NCBI GenBank assembly: GCA_047125605.1
Contig: CP138932.1
Location: 3,224,001 to 3,288,000, forward strand
Direction of reading: 5' to 3'
DNA from: JAKVBK01 sp022447275
Lineage (GTDB): Bacteria > Pseudomonadota > Alphaproteobacteria > Rhodobacterales > Rhodobacteraceae
DNA: 64,000 nt
In this document: one piece after another, positions 30,310 through 38,310 of the stretch
Layout: each line of letters opens with the position of its first letter
Position numbering within the stretch: the stretch's first letter is position 1
Made by a program: the position numbers and the translations under genes
Notes under the pieces: model-generated
The model's input: only the letters and a program-made list of their open reading frames with translations
What the model was told of the DNA's origin: nothing
Database searches by the model: none

Positions 30310-30619
30310 GCGGCTTCGCAGCCTAATCCGCTCCTTGCAAAAGCCCGCCCGACCAAAGGCGCCGCTCGGATCGGACGATGCTTATCCAGCAGCCAAGTTC
30401 AGGCCACCCTCAAGTTAAGCGACACGCCAGTTGGGGGATGTTGGCGCATATGCCTAAGCTGCCAAAGTAGCTGTTCCCGGGGTGCGGACCGATGCAGAGG
30501 CACTTGATCTTTTGCTTTCGGTGTTCTGTCTGTTGTTCGGGGGTGAAAATGTATGCGGGTCGAGAAATTCTGCAACAATCGCGCGGTTCTCGCATTTATT
30601 CCAACAAGGAGATCACTTT

Positions 30620-30991
30620 ATGAGGATGTTGATAACACTGGCTGCTATCTCTTGCGGGCTCGTTTTGGGTCATTCTGGAGCCTTGGCAGACGCAAGCAGG
30701 TTTGCTGGAACATACAAACCAGCAGGCCCGCAATTCTCGAGTTGGGATTGTGTCAGTATTGGACAGGACGGAGGGGCGTTGCTTGTGACCCCGGACACAT
30801 TTGTGGGTGTAGAAACGCAATGTAAGTTGCGTAGGCCCGTCGCGGTCAATGGAATGAATGCTACACTCTTTGACGCCGAATGCGCTGGTGAGGGCTATGA
30901 ATGGGTTGAGCGCATTATGTTTATGCTCTCAGACGAAGGACGCCTATTCTATGTACGCGATGGCTTCGCCGGAGAGTGGGTGCGCTGCTGA
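30620..30991 (+). CDS. Small secreted protein of unknown function
   Basis: This 123-residue product begins with a clear signal peptide (MRMLITLAAISCGLVLGHSG, cleavage after ALA), leaving about 100 residues with four cysteines that could form two disulfides. The mature part (FAGTYKPAGPQFSSWDC...GRLFYVRDGFAGEWVRC) looks like a small beta-sandwich or lipocalin-like domain, but I do not recognise a family. AAGGAG lies 8 bases before the ATG at 30620; the longer open frame from 30482 has no such site. A bidirectional terminator follows. Confidence 0.7.
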   Translation: MRMLITLAAISCGLVLGHSGALADASRFAGTYKPAGPQFSSWDCVSIGQDGGALLVTPDTFVGVETQCKLRRPVAVNGMNATLFDAECAGEGYEWVERIMFMLSDEGRLFYVRDGFAGEWVRC

Positions 30992-31110
30992 ATGCCCGTG
31001 TTCGTCTAACGCGCTGATCCTCGTGCGCGCTTTTCGCCCGGACATATATCACAAAACTTCGAGCGGTATGGCAAACTGCTGATCGCTGCGTTCAGACAGA
31101 TCAAAGCAAA

Positions 31111-31140
31111 AATGCGGGCTAAACAGCCCGCATTCTTTTA
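31111..31140. terminator. Bidirectional rho-independent terminator
   Basis: Perfect 10-base arms AATGCGGGCT and AGCCCGCATT are separated by AAAC and followed by CTTTT on the plus strand. On the minus strand the stem is followed by a T-run as well. It lies between the convergent small secreted gene and the integrase gene and can serve both. Confidence 0.85.
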
Positions 31141-31256
31141 CTTTTGGCGCCTTAAAAGTTGGCCTCTAGATATCACTCAACTCTGACGCCCGCCATTGTG
31201 AGATGCTCTCGAGATCAATTGTCAGTCGAGTGGTGTTGATTAAACCTGCTCAGGCA

Positions 31257-32306
31257 TCAAGGCTTTCGACGGCCACCTCGTCCAACAGCTGCTGCTGCAT
31301 GTTGAAGGTAGTTGGGGTGATGGTGGCCGTACGTTTGTTCGAGAGTGTCCCACGAGATTCCGAAGAATGCACAAGCGTCATAACGATCTATGCCAGATTG
31401 CATAGCCCATGTAATTGCAGTGTGGCGCAAGGTATGGCGCGTGATATCTGGAAGCTCAGCCTCTCTCTTTACAGTATTCCACGCGGTTTTGAGACTTCCG
31501 ACCTGGCGCCCCTGAAACTCTACGAGCCAACCTGATGTGTTAGACCGACGCCAACGCCGCATGTGGTGCAGTAAACGTTCGGGGATTGGGATTGGCGGCG
31601 CTTTTTTCTTCGTTTCCAATGCGTTTTCTGCCTTGCGATGCAACAGCCCTTTCTCAAGGTCCGCCCAACCACCTTTGTCGTGCTTGTTGTACTTGAGCCC
31701 GAGTATGACCGACGTCCGCGATCCAGTGTACAGAGCAATCAGAATGAATTTTGCCAAGTGACGACTTTTGGGGTTCCTGCGAGCAGCGCGAATAAGCCTG
31801 GCCGCTTCTGAACGAGTGAGCCAAACAGCGCGTGCGGCAGGTTTGGGCGGCATCCAAATTTTGGGTTTCTGCACACCATTAGGCATGGTGTGATTAATGG
31901 CAGCACCTAGGCACCCAAGTTCTCGCCTGATTGTTCCGGGCGCCTTTCCACGGGCCTCGGCATAGTCCTGGCACGCTCCTTGGGTAATTTCCGCAATGGG
32001 AAAATCGCCCCACCACTCATCGAGCGCGTCTATTGCATAGCCAATTCGAACCGGGTCAACGGCCTTGCTTGCAGGTCCATGAGCATAAACCGTGAGTACG
32101 TCACTGACGGTCAGCGTGTTGGCATCGAGCCTCGTGGCGCTGGTTTGTTTACTGTTTAGGTACCCGTAGAGCATTGCTTCAGCCCTTTTGCGGCAATCTG
32201 TGCAGGTCGAGAATTCCCTTTCGCCGTCTCTGATGGTGTAGACAGCCTTGCGGTTGCCCTTTGCTTTTCGGAAATAGAGGCGGGGTCCTTTGGAGTGACG
32301 CGGCAT
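31257..32306 (-). CDS. Tyrosine recombinase / integrase of the island
   Basis: This 349-residue site-specific recombinase presumably integrates and excises the island at tRNA-Pro. The catalytic residues are in place: Arg197 (YTGSRTSVILGL), His291-x-x-Arg294 (TRHTLRHTAITW), the third His in TYGHHHPNY and the nucleophile Tyr333. The N-terminal half (about 60-160) is the SAM-like core-binding domain. Two cysteines, CTDC near residue 35, may bind a metal. The length is normal and no frameshift is seen, so the enzyme may be active. It overlaps the small putative excisionase upstream by about 150 bases. Confidence 0.93.
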   Translation of the reverse strand: MPRHSKGPRLYFRKAKGNRKAVYTIRDGEREFSTCTDCRKRAEAMLYGYLNSKQTSATRLDANTLTVSDVLTVYAHGPASKAVDPVRIGYAIDALDEWWGDFPIAEITQGACQDYAEARGKAPGTIRRELGCLGAAINHTMPNGVQKPKIWMPPKPAARAVWLTRSEAARLIRAARRNPKSRHLAKFILIALYTGSRTSVILGLKYNKHDKGGWADLEKGLLHRKAENALETKKKAPPIPIPERLLHHMRRWRRSNTSGWLVEFQGRQVGSLKTAWNTVKREAELPDITRHTLRHTAITWAMQSGIDRYDACAFFGISWDTLEQTYGHHHPNYLQHAAAAVGRGGRRKP

Positions 32307-32458
32307 AGCTTTATAAGTTCCTTTATACTTTCACGCTCAATACGACGAGCAGAGCCAATCTGTACGGTGAGACCGTGACGATCCGCTTCGGCTTGGAGCC
32401 CTGACTTGGGAACACCCAGTTCTCTTACGAGTTCTTCGAATTTAACAAGCTGGGTCAT
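32156..32458 (-). CDS. Small DNA-binding protein, possible excisionase
   Basis: This 100-residue frame directly precedes and overlaps the integrase gene. Residues 1-50 (VKFEELVRELGVPKSGLQ, then GSARRIERESIKELIKLCR) look like a small winged-helix or AlpA/Xis-type fold. The second half is serine- and alanine-rich without structure. A long overlap with the integrase in another frame is unusual but is known for xis-int pairs. An alternative is that only the N-terminal half is meaningful. Confidence 0.5.
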   Translation of the reverse strand: MTQLVKFEELVRELGVPKSGLQAEADRHGLTVQIGSARRIERESIKELIKLCRVTPKDPASISEKQRATARLSTPSETAKGNSRPAQIAAKGLKQCSTGT

Positions 32459-32823
32459 CTCAGGTGTCCATGAGCATCGGTTGGTTTGGTTGCTACCCTC
32501 TGGGGGTGAAAGGGATATTGGAATCTTCGATTTGAGTGAGAAATCGAATCCAAAAAAACTGCTTCTGATTAGGATAAATCATCACAAAGTGCTGAAAATA
32601 AACGAAATTATTTTCGCCTTATGAGTTCGGTACAGGTGGCGAGGAGCCATAAATAGGGCGGACCAACGCTTCAGGCGCTCTTGATCCAGCCGGAGTTTGG
32701 AGGGGCTGTGTTGAGGCCTCTCTTGGTACTCGCGTTGATTATGCGCATTGCCGGCTCTCACTTTCTGGGTCCGGCTGATCGCCGGGAGATTGCAGGGTTG
32801 CCATCTTCTTTGAACGTCTGCGT

Positions 32824-32879
32824 CGCTTCTTGCGTCGTTGCCGTCCTCACACAGAGGGACAGCAACGACGCGAGAAGCG
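32824..32879. repeat. Long hairpin (17-bp arms) in a gene-poor stretch
   Basis: The arms at 32824-32840 and 32863-32879 are complementary at 16 of 17 positions with a 22-base loop. A T6 run follows 12 bases later, so it may terminate transcription. The surrounding 32459-33287 interval carries no gene I can support; frames there are arginine/serine-rich and lack ribosome-binding sites. Confidence 0.5.
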
Positions 32880-33144
32880 CGTGCTCAACTTTTTTCTCCG
32901 ACGAGACAGTAAAAAACTCTCGCTGGCGGGTTGGGGAGAGGTCGGAGAGGGGACACTCCTCTCCGCGCGCCGGGGGGGCGCTACAAATGTTGGAACGAAA
33001 GCTTCCGGCACAGATTGCACATTGCTTGAAACGCGGCTGCTGGAGGATTGCGCATAGGGTAGCGTGTGCAAAAAATGCTCCGCAATTTGCGCGTAGTACT
33101 TCGCTCTTTGCACCTGATAGGAAATGGAGGCTAGACGCCCCTGC

Positions 33145-33178
33145 GACACAAAAATAGTGGCACCCTTTTAGGGTGCTA
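33145..33178 (+). repeat. 34-bp IS-end-like repeat, copy 1
   Basis: The segment beginning GACACAAAAATAGTGGCAC matches 47013-47046 at 31 of 34 bases. The second copy lies 12 bases from a degenerate frame, suggesting that both are ends of one kind of lost insertion element. Confidence 0.55.
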
Positions 33179-33287
33179 CGACATATCTTTCTAAACCACA
33201 GGCAGTATCGTGAGTTTCACTATACTCAAGACAAGAGAAGCAGACAGTTTGCACCGCCTGCCCTCCCTCAATCAGAACCGCTGGGAC

Positions 33288-35231
33288 TTATTTCAGTTTC
33301 TCTAGGCTCTCGAACAACTGCATCAAAGATACAGCTTCTCTGCGATATCCCCATGGATCATCACCTTCTGCGGAGCCAGCAAGCGTAATCGCATCTGATA
33401 TCGACCATTCACCAAGATAGGTATCGTCCTTCAGCATTTGACCAAACCCGGCAATGGCAGTGGCAAAGGATTGATCTTTGGTAGGCGCTGTTGCTTCAAT
33501 CTCGATCGGAGTGGAGAGAAGTGAACTTTTGTCCTCACCAGGCAACTTATATCGAAGCTTGAGAAACCCTAGCTCATCACTCGACACGGGCAGTGCGTCA
33601 TCCGCTCCATATCGCAGGGGATCATTGCGGAGCGCTGGGGAGCCAACCGGCGTCACTTCATAGATTGCCGTCACGCTGTGACCTGCCCCTATTTCTCCTG
33701 CATCGACCGTATCATCGTTAAAATCTTCGCGTGCCAAGGCGCGGGTCTCATATCCAATCAGACGATACTCAGCGATTTGATCTGGATTGAACTCCACTTG
33801 AATTTTCACATCGTTAGCGATTGGAAACAAAGCGCCAGTGACTTGGTCCTGCATAACTTTGCGGGCTTCAAACAATGTATCGATATAGGCGGCCTGACCA
33901 TTCCCGTTTTGAGCGAGGGCCTGCATGAGCGCATCGTTGTAGTTGCCCTGTCCAAACCCAAGAACCGACAGGTATGCGCCTGTTTCCCGCTTCTCGGAAA
34001 TGAAATCCTTCATCTCTTCTGGACTCGACATTCCAACATTGAAATCGCCGTCAGTCGCAAGAATGACACGTCCGATACGATCCTCTTCATCTCCTGATGA
34101 GACCATATCATACGCAGTTCGAAGGCCTGCGGCGCCAGCGGTTCCTCCGCCGGACGTTAGGCTCTCCAATTTCGACGAAATGGTCTCAACGTCACTCGCT
34201 GACGTCATCTCTAGCGCAACACCTGCCGATCCAGCATAGGTTACAATACCAACGCGGTCTTCTGGACGAAGACTGGGGAGCATCATCTTCAGAGATGTCT
34301 TCAAAAGCCCAAGGCGATCAGGGCCGTGCATTGAACCTGATGTATCGATGAGGAAAACCAAATCCAGAGCAGGTCTTTCCTCTACTTCCGGCATCATGCC
34401 TTGAATCCCGATATGCACCAATTTTGTATCTGGATTCCAAGGCGTCTCTACCGTCGCAACATGAGTCTGGAAGGGCGCTCCTCCCTCATCTGGGCCAGCG
34501 TAACTGTAGGGAAAGTAGTTGATCATCTCCTCGATACGAACAGCGTCAGCCGGAGGTATCTGTCCCTGCTTCAAATAGGAGCGCACCGTTGCATAAGATG
34601 CTGTGTCGACATCAATTGAGAAGGTCGATACGGGTTCTTCAGTTACAATCTTTACGCCCGAGGCGTCTACATCCTCAAACTGATCTCCAGGCCCGGGCTT
34701 TACACCAAAATCAAGGTTTGGCGGAGCTACCGCCATAGAACTTACGGCCCGCGCGTCTTGCGCCGGCATGGCCATTAAAGACGGGGATGTCGGTTGCATC
34801 CGCACCGTGCCTTCATCCATCGCTGACCCCGCCACAGAAGACAAAACCCCTATTTTAGGGGCTTCTTTGGCGTAAGTTTCCTGATCTTGGTCGCCCAGGA
34901 CCGAAATCTCGCTCTCAACCGGCGCTTTAAAGTCCACCTGCTGCATGGGGACAACAGGGATGATGAGAACCATTGCTGCGCCCGCAGCGATGAGCCCGCT
35001 CGTTCCAAAAAGTGCTGCTTTAAACGTGGTCATATTGTGCTCCATTTGCTCAAACCACTTCCGTTTTTCGGAAGCTTTGACCATTGGACGCACCTGCTCT
35101 GCATTTCTTTGGTGTGTCTCGTAATTTTTTTTCGCCAGAGCGATATTGTCCTCTTTCCGCTGAGGATCCGCGTCTGGGATATCCACCGAGAAGGTGGATA
35201 TCAGCGCATCAAGCTCTTCGTCACGACGCAT
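33288..35231 (-). CDS. Membrane-anchored von Willebrand factor A protein (YfbK-like)
   Basis: This 647-residue protein has three parts. Residues 1-70 are a charged cytoplasmic segment (RRDEELDALISTFSVDIPDA), about 72-96 is a membrane helix, and the rest is periplasmic. The periplasmic part contains the YfbK N-terminal block FSIDVDTASYATVRSYL, a vWA domain with the metal site FLIDTSGSM, and a C-terminal DUF3520-like region. The start is ATG 35231, with AGAGGA upstream. It overlaps the end of the ECF sigma gene by 11 bases, so the short N-terminal domain may act as an anti-sigma module; that is inference from the arrangement. Confidence 0.88.
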   Translation of the reverse strand: MRRDEELDALISTFSVDIPDADPQRKEDNIALAKKNYETHQRNAEQVRPMVKASEKRKWFEQMEHNMTTFKAALFGTSGLIAAGAAMVLIIPVVPMQQVDFKAPVESEISVLGDQDQETYAKEAPKIGVLSSVAGSAMDEGTVRMQPTSPSLMAMPAQDARAVSSMAVAPPNLDFGVKPGPGDQFEDVDASGVKIVTEEPVSTFSIDVDTASYATVRSYLKQGQIPPADAVRIEEMINYFPYSYAGPDEGGAPFQTHVATVETPWNPDTKLVHIGIQGMMPEVEERPALDLVFLIDTSGSMHGPDRLGLLKTSLKMMLPSLRPEDRVGIVTYAGSAGVALEMTSASDVETISSKLESLTSGGGTAGAAGLRTAYDMVSSGDEEDRIGRVILATDGDFNVGMSSPEEMKDFISEKRETGAYLSVLGFGQGNYNDALMQALAQNGNGQAAYIDTLFEARKVMQDQVTGALFPIANDVKIQVEFNPDQIAEYRLIGYETRALAREDFNDDTVDAGEIGAGHSVTAIYEVTPVGSPALRNDPLRYGADDALPVSSDELGFLKLRYKLPGEDKSSLLSTPIEIEATAPTKDQSFATAIAGFGQMLKDDTYLGEWSISDAITLAGSAEGDDPWGYRREAVSLMQLFESLEKLK

Positions 35232-35739
35232 CACGATATCCTCTTTTTTCTGCGACAGCACGCATTCGATCCTTAATACGCGAAACCCGCCATCCGACGG
35301 TGCCTGCTGGAATATCTAGTGCCTCTGAAACCTCTGCTTGGGTCAGGCCTTCAACCATCAGAAGGGACAACAGGGCACGATCGGCATCCTCAAGTGATGT
35401 CATCAGTTCCGCAAGATATCGCCTTTGGTCTTGTTGCTCGGAAATTTCTGCCCGACGCTGGCCTTCAACCTCACCCCATTCGACACTAGCCTTACTCCGT
35501 CGCCGACGTGCCCGAAGCATGTCAATCGACCGGTTCACAGCGATCCTATAAAGCCAGGTCGTACAGCTTGCTTCAGCGCGAAAGCTCTCGAAGCGCTTAG
35601 GTGCCTCAAGACAAACGCCTTGGACAACATCTTCTGCATCCTCTTTGCTGCCTAAAATCCGAAAGGCCACCCCAAACAAACGATCATACGACCCGATAAG
35701 GATTTCTTCGAATTCTTTGGGCGTCAAACCTGATGTCAT
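35221..35739 (-). CDS. ECF-type RNA polymerase sigma factor
   Basis: This 172-residue alternative sigma factor has region 2 (SYDRLFGVAFRILGSKEDAEDVVQG and TTWLYRIAVNRSIDMLRAR) and region 4 (EGLTQAEVSEALDIPAGTVGWRVSRIKDRM), joined by an acidic linker. It would redirect polymerase to stress or envelope genes. ATG 35739 (MTSGLTPKEFEEILIGSY) is used because the longer frame runs through a methyltransferase scar in another frame. The stop overlaps the vWA gene start, indicating translational coupling and a functional sigma / membrane-partner pair. Its target promoters cannot be read from the window. Confidence 0.9.
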   Translation of the reverse strand: MTSGLTPKEFEEILIGSYDRLFGVAFRILGSKEDAEDVVQGVCLEAPKRFESFRAEASCTTWLYRIAVNRSIDMLRARRRRSKASVEWGEVEGQRRAEISEQQDQRRYLAELMTSLEDADRALLSLLMVEGLTQAEVSEALDIPAGTVGWRVSRIKDRMRAVAEKRGYRDAS

Positions 35740-35758
35740 CTTTGGACCATCCAGCGCT

Positions 35759-35947
35759 TTAGGGTTGGCGATGATCAACGAGATCTGCACCAGAAAAGCG
35801 CCGACCACCAACCATGTCACGCGCCAATTCTACTGAGAATGACCCGGCCGCTGGATCAATGACCAGGTCACCAGGCGCAGTCACGGCCTCGATTAGATCA
35901 GACTGGACCTTCATGGGTTTCTCCTGGTTGAGTAAACTTTGGCCCGT
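35759..35947 (-). pseudogene. DNA methyltransferase C-terminal fragment
   Basis: Reading from about 35947, the frame gives LLNQEKPMKVQSDLIEAV and then APGDLVIDPAAGSFSVELA and GRRFSGADLV. This is the EKP...D-P-x-x-G-S end of an N6/N4 DNA methyltransferase with its SAM-binding DPPAG-like motif. A stop codon lies just upstream and no start or catalytic region remains, although an ATG at 35914 with a good ribosome-binding site could still yield a 51-residue peptide. It precedes the sigma gene by 19 bases, so the operon seems to have been built onto a methyltransferase scar. Confidence 0.62.
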
Positions 35948-36132
35948 TTAGAGCTTAACTTAAGCATCTGTTCCATCATCCGCATTAGGGCTTCGTGCAA
36001 TCCTGATTTGAAGTCATCATCCGTTGTATATTTCTTATAGAGATCGATCTCTCTGCGGCGTTCGTTGCGCATGGCCTTTTCAAATAGAGCCTCACTGGCG
36101 ATCCGGCGGCTCTGCTGGTCAGGATTGGCCAC
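35911..36132 (-). CDS. Small hypothetical protein, possibly a gene fragment
   Basis: This 73-residue GTG-started frame (SEALFEKAMRNERRREIDLY, then KKYTTDDDFKSGLHEALMRM) is helical and charged. The same frame stays open upstream of the GTG (DPAFQDKVVANPDQQSRRI), so the visible part looks like the C-terminus of a longer lost protein, perhaps a helicase or restriction subunit. Its stop overlaps the ATG of the methyltransferase fragment (ATGA). It could be a scar or a small coupled gene. Confidence 0.35.
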   Translation of the reverse strand: MANPDQQSRRIASEALFEKAMRNERRREIDLYKKYTTDDDFKSGLHEALMRMMEQMLKLSSKRAKVYSTRRNP

Positions 36133-36269
36133 TACCTTATCCTGGAATGCAGGATCTCTTCGTCTTCGGGCAGGGGGAACGCGCAGGAGAGGTTAAACAA
36201 CTAAACAACCCGTTTGCTCAGAGGTAGAAATCTGCCAAAAAAAACACCACACCAAGCGAGGAAAAATCA

Positions 36270-36863
36270 ATGAAACTTTTGGCCTGTGTTATCGGCGCCA
36301 TGGGGTTCGCCACAGCGGTCTCTACAGCCAGTGCCGCCGAATTCTCTGCTGAAGCGTATGAAGACAAAGTGGATGGCAAGCAATTGGCCTATATCGAGGT
36401 GTCGGGCGAGACCGAGATCGGGGATTACAATCGTTTCCTCGATGTTTTGCCACGGGCAATTGCGCTGCACCAATCCGAAGAGACTCCGGTCGATGTTTGG
36501 CTGAGCGGACCGGGCGGCGATCTGGATGAGGCTCTCGAACTTGGTAAGTTGATCTTAGACCTTGGGTTTGTGACCAATGTCGACGAGGGTGTAGAATGCG
36601 CATCGGCCTGCGCGCTTGTGTGGTTGGGCGGTGCCTCGCTCTATATGCACAAGGATGCCAAGATCGGCTTCCATCAGGCCTATGTCGGTGACGGTGAAAG
36701 CTCAATCGCAGGGAACGCGGTTGTAGGGCACTATCTCTCGGAGGTAGGGCTGGAAGCCAACATTGTGGAATTCGTTGTTAGCGCCGAACCGGAAAGCATG
36801 CTCTGGCTCACACCCGAGCTTGCAAAATCCCTAGACCTACCGGTTGAGATTTTGGGGGAGTGA
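36270..36863 (+). CDS. Exported ClpP/crotonase-fold protein (COG3904-like)
   Basis: This 197-residue periplasmic protein has a signal peptide (MKLLACVIGAMGFATAVSTA, cleavage near ASA-AEF). The mature part follows the ClpP-like fold: LSGPGGDLDEALELGKLI (oxyanion-hole glycines), ECASACALVWLGGASLYM with the likely catalytic serine, and KIGFHQAY with the histidine. Such proteins are predicted periplasmic serine peptidases, though activity is unproven for this group. GAGGA lies 8 bases before the ATG. It is divergent from the vWA/sigma operon and convergent with the LprI-like gene. Confidence 0.85.
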   Translation: MKLLACVIGAMGFATAVSTASAAEFSAEAYEDKVDGKQLAYIEVSGETEIGDYNRFLDVLPRAIALHQSEETPVDVWLSGPGGDLDEALELGKLILDLGFVTNVDEGVECASACALVWLGGASLYMHKDAKIGFHQAYVGDGESSIAGNAVVGHYLSEVGLEANIVEFVVSAEPESMLWLTPELAKSLDLPVEILGE

Positions 36864-36976
36864 AGCTTGGTTTCACCATGCCAGCAATTTGGTGGGCTTT
36901 GTCAGAGGGATGATCCTTGAGCGACCCGTGGAAGGCAAAGCGTTTTGCCGTCTTACCGAGGGTGGAGGGGCGGCAA

Positions 36977-37378
36977 TCAGTAAAACCCCGTCATCTGCTC
37001 CAGCTCGAAGGCACGTTCTGCGGTTTCTGACATCATGCACTCATTGGCCGCCACACGGGCATAAGAGCCGCCCTGGGGATCAAAATAGAAGCTACAGTTG
37101 GCATCGCGAAACGTGATCCAGGCTCGTTGCGCCGCCCGCAATGCTTGCCGGCGTTCAGCAGACAAGTCGCTCATGACTGTTTGGTAGGCCTTATTTAGCC
37201 GCGCGTCCTGACGCTCGTATTCAGCGTCGATGCATTTAATCATCTCAAATGTCACGCCGCCCGAGGCATCCATACAGGCAACGTATTTCGCCGTCAGGCC
37301 ATTGTTTTGTGCCGACGCTGTCGCCGCAGTCAAACATGTGGCTGCCAAAGCCAAAGCAGCTCGCAGAAATCCTTTCAT
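36977..37378 (-). CDS. LprI-family (DUF1311) secreted protein
   Basis: This 133-residue exported protein has a signal peptide (MKGFLRAALALAATCLTAAT, cleavage near SAQ). The DUF1311/LprI core follows: CMDASGGVTFEMIKCIDAEY, RLNKAYQTVMSDLSAERRQALRAAQRAW and FRDANCSFY, ending in NECMMSETAERAFELE. The founding mycobacterial LprI inhibits lysozyme, so a protective envelope role is possible but not shown. ATG 37378 begins the signal peptide; the frame extends to 37561 without support. Confidence 0.85.
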   Translation of the reverse strand: MKGFLRAALALAATCLTAATASAQNNGLTAKYVACMDASGGVTFEMIKCIDAEYERQDARLNKAYQTVMSDLSAERRQALRAAQRAWITFRDANCSFYFDPQGGSYARVAANECMMSETAERAFELEQMTGFY

Positions 37379-37679
37379 CCACACCATCTGACATGCTTTA
37401 GATGGCTCGGAATAAGTCGCAGAAGGTTGCGGGGCAGAGCCCACTTCAGAAGATTGAGCGACACTCTGAACCACTAGTTTAAGCCTTTCTCCATCATAGC
37501 GTGGTTGGTCGATTTTGTGGGCAGATTGTAACTCGAGCCGGTGCACTGCTTCCTCCGTCATTATAACATTCTCTGAACTGATGCCGTGAAAAATCCAGCA
37601 TGTATTCGTAACTTAGACCGGTCAGGTGGGGCTGTTTAACTTCGTCGACGACATAAAGCAGTCGGCCAGTGATTTCACA

Positions 37680-38159
37680 TTAGCACTGATGATTGTTCCA
37701 GTACTTATCCCAGCGGAGGGCCCAGCCGCCCCGGATCATCTCGCAATTCAAATCTCCCTTTTCAGGGGAAATACACCAAGCTGCCGTGCGGTTTCCGCCA
37801 GCAGATCCGTCGGAGTGGCAGCTCAGGGTAGGGCCTTTGACCAGTACATGCCCATGTCGACTTGTTCCAACCTGTGTGCCAACCAAAGCGGCCAAGGCGT
37901 CTCTTGCTTCTCGACCACCTGCCTCAGGGCAAGGATGGCCTTTCGAGCAGGTTTCATCAATTTCGCGCGCGGCAATTCCCGCCAGCCGTAGTCTGGGGCC
38001 TTCTTCACACCAAACTGGCCCGTCTCCATCCCAAACATGCGTCGGGGTACATTCGAATGTTTGACCGCGCGCAATGACTGGTACGTCAGCTTTGGTTTGG
38101 CCTCCCCCCACCACCAAAGAAATCAAAACCAAAATGGATAAGAGTTGAGGTTGTAGCAT
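37680..38159 (-). CDS. Exported thermonuclease-like (SNase-fold) protein
   Basis: This 159-residue protein has a signal peptide (MLQPQLLSILVLISLVVGGG) and then a staphylococcal-nuclease-like region: CTPTHVWDGDGPVWCEEGPR carries the Asp pair used for Ca2+ binding, and RLRLAGIAAREIDETC provides the first catalytic arginine. Six cysteines suggest disulfides. The family is common and short in Rhodobacterales; whether it still cuts nucleic acid is unclear because the later catalytic residues are not obvious. ATG 38159 is chosen as the signal-peptide start. Confidence 0.78.
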   Translation of the reverse strand: MLQPQLLSILVLISLVVGGGQTKADVPVIARGQTFECTPTHVWDGDGPVWCEEGPRLRLAGIAAREIDETCSKGHPCPEAGGREARDALAALVGTQVGTSRHGHVLVKGPTLSCHSDGSAGGNRTAAWCISPEKGDLNCEMIRGGWALRWDKYWNNHQC

Positions 38160-38310
38160 TGGCGAAACCTTATTGTGCGGTTCGGTGTGAAAAGGAGAAG
38201 CTGATGTTCCCATTATAATGACGAACCTGGATGGTACGTCGTCACAACAGGCTCGATCCCGCAGACAAGCTTTATCTGCTGATACGGTGTATGCGCGCTA
38301 AAATCTCTGC

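Noticed and set aside
32681..33157. 158-codon plus-strand frame in the gene-poor stretch of the island
   Set aside because: It reads through the long hairpin and the IS-end-like repeat, has arginine/serine-rich composition and no ribosome-binding site.
33678..34097. 139-codon plus-strand frame opposite the vWA gene
   Set aside because: It is antisense to a well-supported coding region and has no recognisable domain.
35740..35820. Upstream extension of the sigma factor (MTWLVVGAFLVQISLII)
   Set aside because: This stretch is the methyltransferase fragment read in another frame; sigma factors of this family start near MTSGLTPKE.
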